Assembly (NCBI GenBank): GCA_017631875.1
Contig: JAGBSL010000006.1
Location: 1 to 64,000 of the forward strand
DNA: 64,000 nucleotides
Origin: Bacteroidales bacterium
Lineage (GTDB): Bacteria > Bacteroidota > Bacteroidia > Bacteroidales > UBA932
Direction of reading: 5' to 3'
The notes beneath the pieces were generated by a model. That model searched no databases. It was not told the DNA's origin and worked only from the letters and a program-made list of their open reading frames with translations. Below are positions 26,244 through 34,612 of this stretch, piece by piece. How positions within the stretch are numbered: position 1 is the first letter of the stretch; each line of letters opens with the position of its first letter. Position numbers and translations under genes: made by a program.

Positions 26244-27906
26244 TCAGATTTTCGTAAATCTATCGTATAAAACCACTCAATTTCTATACCGTGGAACTAT
26301 TCTGCTCTACGGAGCTTGTATTCTGTTTTTATACGACAATCAGTTCAGTTTATCGATATACCTTATAGCGTATACACTCTACATACTATTAGAGTTAATA
26401 CAATACAACAAATTTCCAATTATACGTACCATCTACGACTACATAATCATCAGCGTAGTTCTATTATTTAAAGACATTAATAACGCATTATTATTTACAT
26501 ACTTTCTACTTCCTATTATAAACTCCATAAATTATACAGGAAAAAGGAATAGAGTATATTTGCTTATACTCCTGTATACTGTCTTTTATTTTGTTCTTAT
26601 ATTTAGTTCAGGAACATTTAGTATTAAAGGCACTTTACTGCAAATCCCCGTTATAACTACAATTTGGATTATTTCATATTGCTCTAAGATATCTTGGGAA
26701 AGAGACAAAATTAACCGTGACTTGCTTGACATATTGTTGACTCATCAGTCTTCTGCCGCAAAACCTTATGAAATTTATGAAAGAATAATTGAACGAGTAA
26801 ACAGTCGTAAAATCATCAAGTCAATCTCATGTTTTTCAACAGACGGATTTAAGACTTTCCAGTTGATAAACTCCTCTAGATATATATTTAGATATGAATT
26901 AAACATCAACAATAAGCGCCAGAACCTAAAGCGTTTAAAAATGGGAGGAATATTATGGAACGTTAGATTCATAACCGACAAAGAAGACCAATCTTTTAAT
27001 ATTGTACTGCCTATTTTAGATAACATTCTAGGATTAGAGGGTCGGCATTTCATATATATAATAGCCCTAGATACTGGATTTCGCTTTCAGGATTTTTTTA
27101 GAATTATAGGTCTAGAACCGTTCTTTATTAGTGTATCTAAATATATTATTGCACTACAGTCCATTGAAAAAGTCAAGCAAAATACCAGAGAGCGTATTGT
27201 CGGACATTATAACTTTGTACAAAGTGCAATAAACACAATGCACTTTATAAGAAACCGCTTAACACCATATCAGACATTATTAGATTTACATGATGAAGCA
27301 AGCAAGAGCAATTATAATCCAGCAATTGCAGGACTGCTTAAAGAGACCGCAGATAGAGCTCGTATTGAGCTTGACGCATTACTTAAAAGATCCGAATATT
27401 TATTAGAAAAAGGGAATGATCCATATAACCACCAAGAATTAACTAGCATAAGCATCAAAAGGATTCATGGACGTATTAGAAAAATATGGAGCATGTACTT
27501 CACAGATGAAATAAAAACAAATACAGGTTCCACCTATAGTGAAAGTGATAATCTATCTGTAATATCTAACATTAATGCATTTGACATTCTTTTGACAGAT
27601 ATTATTGGTAATATTAAAAAGCATTATAAAGCTTATGCAAAGTGTATTATTACCTTCAGCGACAATGATATTTGCATAACTTTTGAAAACGACTTTACAA
27701 ACCAAAACAACGCACAAGAGTATGCAAATCACATTAACAGCAAAGATAAAGATGAAATAATTAAACGTAAGACTCATGGTGTCGCAAACATTAAACAATT
27801 TGCATCAGATCTTAAAATAAACATTCAGGCCATAGCAAACGACAGCAAGATAGTAATGAAATTACATATAATAATTTACAAAGATGATGAAAGTATTAAT
27901 AATTGA
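26230..27906 (+). CDS. membrane histidine kinase-like protein (divergent)
   Basis: 558 residues. Five to six hydrophobic segments fill residues ~15-155. A soluble region (~180-310) could be a GAF-like sensor. A DHp-like helix follows with His338 in NTMHFIRNRLTP. The ATP-binding domain is divergent: an N-box-like stretch (LLTDIIGNIKKH) and a THGVANIK G-box, but the classic DxGxG motif is not obvious. It may thus be a kinase with altered activity. The ATG at 26230 overlaps the upstream gene; the receiver gene begins 23 nt before its stop. Together they form a three-gene signalling operon inside the island. Confidence 0.6.
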   Translation: MIPNSQIFVNLSYKTTQFLYRGTILLYGACILFLYDNQFSLSIYLIAYTLYILLELIQYNKFPIIRTIYDYIIISVVLLFKDINNALLFTYFLLPIINSINYTGKRNRVYLLILLYTVFYFVLIFSSGTFSIKGTLLQIPVITTIWIISYCSKISWERDKINRDLLDILLTHQSSAAKPYEIYERIIERVNSRKIIKSISCFSTDGFKTFQLINSSRYIFRYELNINNKRQNLKRLKMGGILWNVRFITDKEDQSFNIVLPILDNILGLEGRHFIYIIALDTGFRFQDFFRIIGLEPFFISVSKYIIALQSIEKVKQNTRERIVGHYNFVQSAINTMHFIRNRLTPYQTLLDLHDEASKSNYNPAIAGLLKETADRARIELDALLKRSEYLLEKGNDPYNHQELTSISIKRIHGRIRKIWSMYFTDEIKTNTGSTYSESDNLSVISNINAFDILLTDIIGNIKKHYKAYAKCIITFSDNDICITFENDFTNQNNAQEYANHINSKDKDEIIKRKTHGVANIKQFASDLKINIQAIANDSKIVMKLHIIIYKDDESINN

Positions 27907-28267
27907 AAATGAAACCCAGACTGTCCAAGTTGCTTTTAATGCTGCGAATACTATTTTCTTCGAAGGAAAAATTCAGTATTCATATGCCACTAAATCGCAA
28001 GATGTTCAATGGAGCCAGATTAATCAATTCTCCTGTATCTTTGTTGACATCAGTCTTGCTATGAGGAGTGATTTAGATGGGATTGGTATTATCACAAAAA
28101 TACAAAATGAGTATCCTGCATTGCTTTCCAGAATAGCCATAATAACTGGACATCACAAAATTTCAGAGGCTATTAAAGAGAATGGGCTAAAAATTGAGCC
28201 AACTCAAATAATTCTAAAGCCTCTGAAATATACTGAACTCGCTAACTTTATCAAGAGTTGCGAATAA
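27884..28267 (+). CDS. stand-alone receiver-domain protein
   Basis: 127 residues resembling a CheY-like receiver with no output domain: acidic residues near the N-terminus (IIENETQ, position of the metal-binding pair), phospho-acceptor Asp55 in FVDIS, Thr88 in AIITGHH and Lys112 in ILKPLK. It overlaps the kinase-like gene by 23 nt and is very likely its phosphorylation target. The absence of a DNA-binding domain suggests that it acts by protein contact, perhaps on the two-TM protein or on another island product. Confidence 0.7.
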   Translation: MMKVLIIENETQTVQVAFNAANTIFFEGKIQYSYATKSQDVQWSQINQFSCIFVDISLAMRSDLDGIGIITKIQNEYPALLSRIAIITGHHKISEAIKENGLKIEPTQIILKPLKYTELANFIKSCE

Positions 28268-28298
28268 TACTGATTGTTAACCGTGATTTATAAACAAA

Positions 28299-28898
28299 TT
28301 ATAACGGTTCAACTTCGTCATCACATTCATCAACGACATCTTTATCGGTTAATTCCATAAAGATGTCAAGGAACGCACGCTTCGAGAAGAAATATCCCTT
28401 ATCAGACTCCAACTTATCAGCCATAACAGAGAAACCATAATTTGCATATTCCTCCATTGTTTTGATTAATTGCGTCACCACATCAGCCACCTTAATCTCT
28501 CCCTTATCGAGTGCAATCCAATTGATTGGAGTCTTAGCAACAAGAGATATAAAGATATACTCCCTCAACTTAGGATATGCCTTTCTTAACTTCTTTGAGT
28601 CCAGATTTCCCCACTTATCAAGCGGCTGGCCTAAAATTTTCACCTCCTCTGAATCATCTGTCAAAGGTATCTTCTTATCGGCATATAGACCAATGAAGAA
28701 TGCCATGATATAAGGCTCATAACCAGCTCCGAGAATCTTACCTTTAGCATCAGTATGCTCTGAAGCACCGATACCATAATCCGCAAGAACTCTTATGACG
28801 CTCTGCTCATAGTGCTTTTCGAACTTAGGATTGCGTCTTCCCCAAACATCGATGATTTTCTCATCTTTGTCAACGTAGTCAATTATATTATCGTTCAT
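28299..28898 (-). CDS. uncharacterised 199-residue protein, last gene of the DUF4007/DndC/DndD-like operon
   Basis: Acidic soluble protein with no signal peptide. Visible stretches include YEQSVIRVLADYGIGASEH, GAGYEPYIMAFFIGLYADKK and a C-terminal helical part ending DVVDECDDEVEPL. I do not recognise a family. It does not show the short RHH-like pattern of DndE, although it occupies a position next to the DndD-like gene. It starts 4 nt after the SMC-like gene, so it belongs to the operon and may be the DndE-equivalent or a DNA end- or nick-binding partner. Convergent with the receiver gene. Confidence 0.6.
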   Translation of the reverse strand: MNDNIIDYVDKDEKIIDVWGRRNPKFEKHYEQSVIRVLADYGIGASEHTDAKGKILGAGYEPYIMAFFIGLYADKKIPLTDDSEEVKILGQPLDKWGNLDSKKLRKAYPKLREYIFISLVAKTPINWIALDKGEIKVADVVTQLIKTMEEYANYGFSVMADKLESDKGYFFSKRAFLDIFMELTDKDVVDECDDEVEPL

Positions 28899-28902
28899 AG
28901 GA

Positions 28903-31026
28903 TTATAGTTTTGTTATAACAGTTTGAATTGTAGCCAGTTTCTTATCGTCAAATGGCTTCATCTTCTCAATGCGATAAACAGTTCCATTGACAGACTTCA
29001 CCTTATTCTTATCAACTACGGTATCGCCATTCGCATCCTCTACAAGAAAACTCTTTGTAACGATAATTACCTGTTTGTCAAGTTTACTGATAACATCAAA
29101 GAACTCGCTTTCTTTGGTTGCCGCAAATGACGATGTAGGAGCATCAAATATCAAAGGATACTTCTTCTCTTTCTTTTGTGCCGACAACTTAGAAATTGCA
29201 AACAGGATTGACATAAACTGTGTTGTTCTAAGAGCAGTATTAGGATTATATATTCTTGCCTCATCATCATCAACCAGCACCGCCTCTGCGTTTCCTTGCG
29301 CTTTCATAAGGATGCGGATTGTACCCTTGAAATCATCTATATTAAGCATATCAAGATATGCGTTCGCCTCATCCTCTATAGACATCAGCAAACGTTTCTT
29401 GTTCGTCTCCTTTGCGTTCTTAAACGCCTCGGAAATCTTATTGAGAATCATCCATGTATTTGAATACATTTCAGCAGATGTACCTTTTGCAAGCTTAGCT
29501 AATTTTTCCTGACACTCTTTTAGGTTAGCTGTTCCTGTAGCAATCTGCCTTTTCAGAGTCTCTATGCTCCTTTCAGCAGAATGCTTCTTATCCATCCAGT
29601 TCGAGATATTCTCGTAATTTGCAGTAAGCTGCTCCTCTGTCAGTCCATCTGTCTGGGCAAGGATTCTCTTCTTCTGCTCCAACTCTCTTTCAATATTTGC
29701 GTCAAGTTTCTTGACATCTTCGTGCAACCTGTTATAGAACGCGATTGCATCTTCTATTTTTGCACGAAGCTTAGTGATATTTGAAAGGTTATCATTAAGT
29801 ATTGTATCACGCTTCTGAAGTTCCTGAATATAGTTATTCTCATACAATGATTCTTCTTCGTCATCCTCGACTTTAAGAGAATCCTTATACTCATTTAACT
29901 TCGAAAGCATAAAGTTCCAAGCATCAGACCCCTTCGCAGCAGGACGGCCACATACCTTACAAACCTCAGCATCTAGCATCTCTTGCATAATCTGAGGACC
30001 AGGAACATGAGCTGGAAGCGGAATGAAGTTCGTCTCAGCTTTGCTCAATAATTTTTTGACGCCAATCTGCTGCTGGTGCTCATTCTCCTGTCTTCTGCGC
30101 TCTTTATCAGCCGCACTCACAATTGCAGTGTATTCATTAGCAATATCTTCAAACCCCATAAGAATCCACATGTCATCTAAAAGATTGATTGTATAATCCT
30201 CATGGATTCTTGCCCTGGTCTCATTGCGTTTCTTCTCAAGATTAGCAATTCTGTCATTAACAGCTATGAGCAACTTAGAAGCCTCCCTGCTCTGCTCTAT
30301 ATTCTTAAGCAATTCAGTAAAGTTTTCCACCTCATTCTCTGCATTCTTGAGCTCGCGAGTCTTACGAGAAATCTCCATCTTCAGATTATCTATCTGAGTA
30401 GTTAAGCTACGAATCTCCGCTGCATTCTTGCGATCCGTCTTTTGGGCATTCTCTCTCGCTTGATCAGCTTTTCTTGTAGCATACTCCATAAATGAGAAAT
30501 AGGCATCAAAATCCTTAACATCACTGAAAGTATCTACCAGCATCTTCAAAGCATTTGAAGACTGAAAAATGTCAAGATTTGTTTCTCCCTTGAACATAGA
30601 GTATTTTCGCAATTCTGATGGGAGATCATACTCAAAACGATTACCGGATTTAATATCACGCTCTACGCCATCCTGAGTAATCAGATTAAACTCATAATTG
30701 GATGTAGTGATATCGCCATTATAAGCTTTAGTAAATCGGAACTTCTTTTCAAGAATCTTCTGACAGCCATTGTGCTCATAAGTAACACTGACAGCAACAT
30801 TGTCCGAATCGCCCGAAAACAACTCTTCAGCCCTTTTCTTTGAGATGAACTTCACATCAGTTTTAACTACATCATCAGTTCTGAACACCCACTCCAAAGC
30901 CTCGAAAAGCGTTGTTTTACCATCGCCATTAGAACCGATAATAAGGTTAAGACCATCACAGAAGTTGAAAACATTAGTCTTGTAATAACTTCTGAAATTT
31001 TGGATTTCGAGACTCTTAATTATCAT
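28903..31026 (-). CDS. Rad50/SMC-type ATPase, DndD-like
   Basis: 707 residues. Walker A is GSNGDGKTT (31-39), preceded by the typical LEIQNFRSYYKTNVFNF start. Two coiled-coil arms flank a zinc-hook pair Cys356/Cys359 (VCKVCGRP). The C-terminal lobe has a signature-like TTQFMSILFAISKLS and Walker B PLIFDAPTSSF. This layout fits DndD, the SMC-like ATPase of DNA phosphorothioation systems, as well as generic Rad50-like defence ATPases. Its start overlaps the small upstream gene by 11 nt. The DndC-like gene two positions upstream makes a DndD role plausible. Confidence 0.8.
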   Translation of the reverse strand: MIIKSLEIQNFRSYYKTNVFNFCDGLNLIIGSNGDGKTTLFEALEWVFRTDDVVKTDVKFISKKRAEELFSGDSDNVAVSVTYEHNGCQKILEKKFRFTKAYNGDITTSNYEFNLITQDGVERDIKSGNRFEYDLPSELRKYSMFKGETNLDIFQSSNALKMLVDTFSDVKDFDAYFSFMEYATRKADQARENAQKTDRKNAAEIRSLTTQIDNLKMEISRKTRELKNAENEVENFTELLKNIEQSREASKLLIAVNDRIANLEKKRNETRARIHEDYTINLLDDMWILMGFEDIANEYTAIVSAADKERRRQENEHQQQIGVKKLLSKAETNFIPLPAHVPGPQIMQEMLDAEVCKVCGRPAAKGSDAWNFMLSKLNEYKDSLKVEDDEEESLYENNYIQELQKRDTILNDNLSNITKLRAKIEDAIAFYNRLHEDVKKLDANIERELEQKKRILAQTDGLTEEQLTANYENISNWMDKKHSAERSIETLKRQIATGTANLKECQEKLAKLAKGTSAEMYSNTWMILNKISEAFKNAKETNKKRLLMSIEDEANAYLDMLNIDDFKGTIRILMKAQGNAEAVLVDDDEARIYNPNTALRTTQFMSILFAISKLSAQKKEKKYPLIFDAPTSSFAATKESEFFDVISKLDKQVIIVTKSFLVEDANGDTVVDKNKVKSVNGTVYRIEKMKPFDDKKLATIQTVITKL

Positions 31027-31258
31027 ACAAGTAGTTTTCGTTTAAGTAGTTAAACACAGTGCCATAAACCTTTTTCTGCGTTGCCTCATCAGTTGCTCCA
31101 CGCAACTCATTGATAATCTTAGCAACAGCAACTACTACGGGGCTTTCAGATCCTAATGCCGACTCGAAATCCTCATAGTCAGATTCTTCATACTTGTACC
31201 TCTCCTTGAGAGCCTGGTCATCAAGAACCATTCGTAACATTCTCTCTTTGTTGGTCAT
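31016..31258 (-). CDS. small acidic protein of the DUF4007/DndC/DndD-like operon
   Basis: 80 residues, helical, rich in Glu and Asp (KYEESDYEDFESALGSESP), with no recognised domain. It sits between the helicase (19-nt gap) and the SMC-like ATPase (11-nt overlap), so translation is coupled to both. It could be a small partner of either enzyme. Not similar to DndE by eye. Confidence 0.6.
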   Translation of the reverse strand: MTNKERMLRMVLDDQALKERYKYEESDYEDFESALGSESPVVVAVAKIINELRGATDEATQKKVYGTVFNYLNENYLYDN

Positions 31259-31277
31259 AATGTATAGTTGTTAATAA

Positions 31278-33500
31278 TTATAAATTCAATGCATAGTAAT
31301 CCAGGGCAGATCTCAATTCCATCTCAGAGAACGAAGGATTCTCCGACATATCTGCAAAGTTCTTCACCCTTGCCAACTCGCTCTTCAGTAACGAACGCTC
31401 CATCTTATAACTATTGTGGTGTGCTCCCACCTCTGGAACCACTACTAAATCATGCAGAATCGCATATTCTTTATCTGAATGCTTTCTCAGAACACGACCA
31501 CGTCTCTGAATAAACTGCCTTGGATTTCCTGTACTTGAGCAGAAAATTGCAAGTTCACTTCTAGGCACATCAACACCTTCATCCAAACACTTCATTGAAG
31601 TAAGAACCTGAACCTTTCCTGTAGCAAAATTTCTCAGCAGTTCTTCCCTGTCCTTCTGTCCCGAAACAAACTTCCTCACAGTCACATGACCATCAACATT
31701 AAGAACGGCTGCAGTATATTCGTTAATCAAACGATCTGTGTCTGCATCTTCTGCAATAGTATCAGATTTATCAAAGTCATCTTCTGCTCCAAAATAATCA
31801 GGTTTCAAGCCTTCTGGAACATATACAAGCGTATAGTTGAGATTTCCTCTTTCTTCAAAGCGTTTATGTACAATCTCTCTAAACACCGGCAACTTGTTAG
31901 CCGCCTTATGTATTATTCTCTTACGTGCCAACAAAAGCCTTTTTAGAATCTCATCCTTCGTCGTAAAGGTCTCTGTATTGTAATTGAAATACTTTGAGAT
32001 TTTCTCAGATAGTTCAATGTATGCATCCATCTCCTCATCTGTTAGACGTATCACATGAGGATAGTAGAAGTACTTGCACAATACCGGATTAGCACCATGA
32101 ATAGCCTCATCCATCGAATATTCAAAAGTATATGATTCTTCAGCGCCAAAGAACTTTCTTAGTTTTGTGTTACCCGCATCATCAAACTGTCTCTCTGGGG
32201 TAGCAGACAATCCGACACGCCTTGCGTATGGAATTTCTTTTAGTTTCTTAGCCATTGATTCAGCCCCCATGTTATGAGCCTCATCAGCGATCAACAAAAC
32301 CCTTCTCTTGTCGAGACTATTAAGTTTATCAAACACCTTCGGTCTTGAATAGGAGGCATATGTTGAAATAATGATATACGACTGAAACTCATCAGTCTGA
32401 TATTTCTCGTTGAAGCAAATCCTATCTACCTCTTCCTGCCAGAAAGGATTCTTGGAGAATACTTTAACGATATTGCTGAATCGGAACTTACGGCATTCCT
32501 CCTCCCACTGATTGACAAGAGTAACAGTCGGTACCAAGATTATAGCCTTATAGTAACCCTTTCTAGAATAAATCTCATATAGACAGTTCAGCGAAGTAAT
32601 GGTCTTACCTGTACCAGTAGCCATCGCAAACAACCCTTTCTGATTATTATTCTTCCAGTTCTCAAATGCTGCTCTCTGATATTCTCTCGGTCCCTCTCTG
32701 TATGGGAAACGAGGAGTGATTTGATATGCTCCCTGCTCACCATCATTAAGAACTCCTGCCCTAATCGCTTTCTGTTTATAGCTCCTGAGTTTATCTTCAA
32801 CGTTAAGCAAATCCTCTATATCTTGATTTCCATACGATGATGTAATCGCAGCCTCAAGATCCTTGGACGATAGATATTCAATCTCCTTTTGAGTACCATT
32901 CATCACCCTGTCAAACTCCGCCTTCTGATTAGCAATTTTCTTCTGAATTGAGATATCTGGCGAAGTACTCAAGAAAATATTAATGTCTTCAAGATTATTG
33001 AACAGGCCTCCCAGAGTGAAGTTTGCCGACCCCGAGAACCCTACAATCATTCCGTCAGAATCAATGAATTGTCCTCTTTTCGTATGTGCAATACCGGTAG
33101 TAGCTTTAGGCTTGATAATCTGTATCTCGATACGCTTTTCCTGAATCAAATATGCCAGGCACTTAAAGAAATGTTCCCCGTACTCGTCCAATCCCGCCTT
33201 GATGGACTCCCAACATGTCAAGTCAAATGGAGCGACAAGACCGCCCTCCAATCCTAATGAGATTGCATCCTTATCTTTTGCAGAAACGATTTGGTTAATA
33301 GCCATTCTCATGAAGCCACCATTGCTGATGAAAGTTGCAAAGGAAGATGACAACACATTGATTGCAGCTGAGTTAAAATATCCCAGCTGAATATCGAATA
33401 TAAGGCTATTACTTAAGGCATTTGAGAAAAACTCGTGTGGAGTATGTTCACCTTGCGGTGTATAAACACCATCCTCAGCCCATTCAACATCGTTTAACAT
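31278..33500 (-). CDS. SF2 DEAD/DEAH helicase with N-terminal phospholipase-D-like domain
   Basis: 740 residues. The N-terminal ~170 residues resemble a PLD-type nuclease unit with an HTK motif (His139, Lys141) and the GSANFT signature. The helicase core follows: EYQRAAFENW (Q-motif region), Walker A MATGTGKT, DEAH box IADEAHNMGA, LSATPER, then the C-terminal RecA lobe with QFIQRRGRVLRKHS (motif VI). PLD-helicase proteins of this type occur in restriction and in phosphorothioate-associated modules. The 2-nt gap to the PAPS reductase gene upstream shows co-transcription. It is the most likely DNA-cleaving or translocating effector of the operon. Confidence 0.85.
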   Translation of the reverse strand: MLNDVEWAEDGVYTPQGEHTPHEFFSNALSNSLIFDIQLGYFNSAAINVLSSSFATFISNGGFMRMAINQIVSAKDKDAISLGLEGGLVAPFDLTCWESIKAGLDEYGEHFFKCLAYLIQEKRIEIQIIKPKATTGIAHTKRGQFIDSDGMIVGFSGSANFTLGGLFNNLEDINIFLSTSPDISIQKKIANQKAEFDRVMNGTQKEIEYLSSKDLEAAITSSYGNQDIEDLLNVEDKLRSYKQKAIRAGVLNDGEQGAYQITPRFPYREGPREYQRAAFENWKNNNQKGLFAMATGTGKTITSLNCLYEIYSRKGYYKAIILVPTVTLVNQWEEECRKFRFSNIVKVFSKNPFWQEEVDRICFNEKYQTDEFQSYIIISTYASYSRPKVFDKLNSLDKRRVLLIADEAHNMGAESMAKKLKEIPYARRVGLSATPERQFDDAGNTKLRKFFGAEESYTFEYSMDEAIHGANPVLCKYFYYPHVIRLTDEEMDAYIELSEKISKYFNYNTETFTTKDEILKRLLLARKRIIHKAANKLPVFREIVHKRFEERGNLNYTLVYVPEGLKPDYFGAEDDFDKSDTIAEDADTDRLINEYTAAVLNVDGHVTVRKFVSGQKDREELLRNFATGKVQVLTSMKCLDEGVDVPRSELAIFCSSTGNPRQFIQRRGRVLRKHSDKEYAILHDLVVVPEVGAHHNSYKMERSLLKSELARVKNFADMSENPSFSEMELRSALDYYALNL

Positions 33501-33502
33501 TC

Positions 33503-34612
33503 CTATATGAAGCAGTTTGCACAGTTAATATCATCGTCATCAAGAAGGTCAATCAGCAGTGAACTCTTTGACTTTTCAGCTGCGGCCTCAGTCTTCTTGA
33601 TATGGTCAAGTTTAATTTGTCTCACTCGTTCCGGTTTTATAAGGTCACTGAGTGGTTCACCTTGAATCCAAGTATATCCATCCTTCTCATAACTCATAGC
33701 CTTCTCGAATAAATCCGGATGCTGCTCATATAGCCAGATCCATTCTATTTTCTGCTGGAAGAAACAAAAATAGCAACCAGAACGGCTTCTACAGTACTGT
33801 CCTTTCTTTCCGTCAACCTCAAAGTCAATCAGATTATAGTACGCAGGTACACCTACTCCGCTTTCTTCAAGGATTCTAAAAATATCCTCTTTACCCAGCA
33901 CATCATCATTATCAATCAATGGGAAATAATCAAGTTTTCCAACCGGATATTCCGTATACTGCTTAAGGTATGCGAATACCGCATGATTGAATGCAATCAC
34001 GTTAATATCCAGCAAGGCATTGAGTTTCTTTGAATAGAAGAAGCCCTTTCCCATTGGTGTCAGCAAAATCTTTTTTGCTTCCTCGTATGTAGTCTCATCA
34101 ACAGCATTCTTATAACAATCATGGAACTTCTCCATGTTTGTATTATGCAGAACTTCGTTAATAACATCCAGACTCCAAATGTTCTTTCGGAATGGGAACA
34201 CTGCCTGGATATTTGGCTTTGTCGAAACATATCCTTCTCTGTCCTCGTCACCACGAATACCAACATATGACACAGAAGGAGTATCGCCAACATACTTCTC
34301 AAACTCAGCCAACTTCATTTTGTTAGTGCACCATCTTGCCTGAACAGACGGAAGGTAACCACCACTTGTCTTTAAGAAATGGTCAAAAGGTGTTGGCTCA
34401 GGACTTCCTTGAGCGGCTATCAAAGTCGTGATATTACCAAGATATGATCTTAACTTGTCAACGAGTTCTTCTGTCTCAGTCAACTCGCACTTTGTGTCAC
34501 AAGTATAGAAATCTATCTCAAGGTCAGGATACTTATTCTTGAGATAAATAGCCAATGCGGCACTATCTTTACCACCCGATATGCCTAATACATGTCTTAC
34601 CGGTGTACTCAT
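33503..34612 (-). CDS. DndC-like PAPS-reductase family protein
   Basis: 369 residues of the adenine-nucleotide alpha-hydrolase (PAPS reductase) superfamily. The PP-loop is SGGKDS at residues 12-17. Four cysteines suited to an Fe-S cluster are at 95 (RWC), 274, 280 and 283 (CRSRSGCYFC), as in DndC, which activates sulfur for DNA phosphorothioation. An extra CANC pair (364, 367) sits at the very C-terminus. Its ATG overlaps the stop of the large ATPase gene (TAATG), giving tight coupling. No DndA desulfurase is adjacent; a chromosomal IscS could serve. Related enzymes also occur in some BREX clusters, so substrate remains unproved. Confidence 0.82.
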   Translation of the reverse strand: MSTPVRHVLGISGGKDSAALAIYLKNKYPDLEIDFYTCDTKCELTETEELVDKLRSYLGNITTLIAAQGSPEPTPFDHFLKTSGGYLPSVQARWCTNKMKLAEFEKYVGDTPSVSYVGIRGDEDREGYVSTKPNIQAVFPFRKNIWSLDVINEVLHNTNMEKFHDCYKNAVDETTYEEAKKILLTPMGKGFFYSKKLNALLDINVIAFNHAVFAYLKQYTEYPVGKLDYFPLIDNDDVLGKEDIFRILEESGVGVPAYYNLIDFEVDGKKGQYCRSRSGCYFCFFQQKIEWIWLYEQHPDLFEKAMSYEKDGYTWIQGEPLSDLIKPERVRQIKLDHIKKTEAAAEKSKSSLLIDLLDDDDINCANCFI

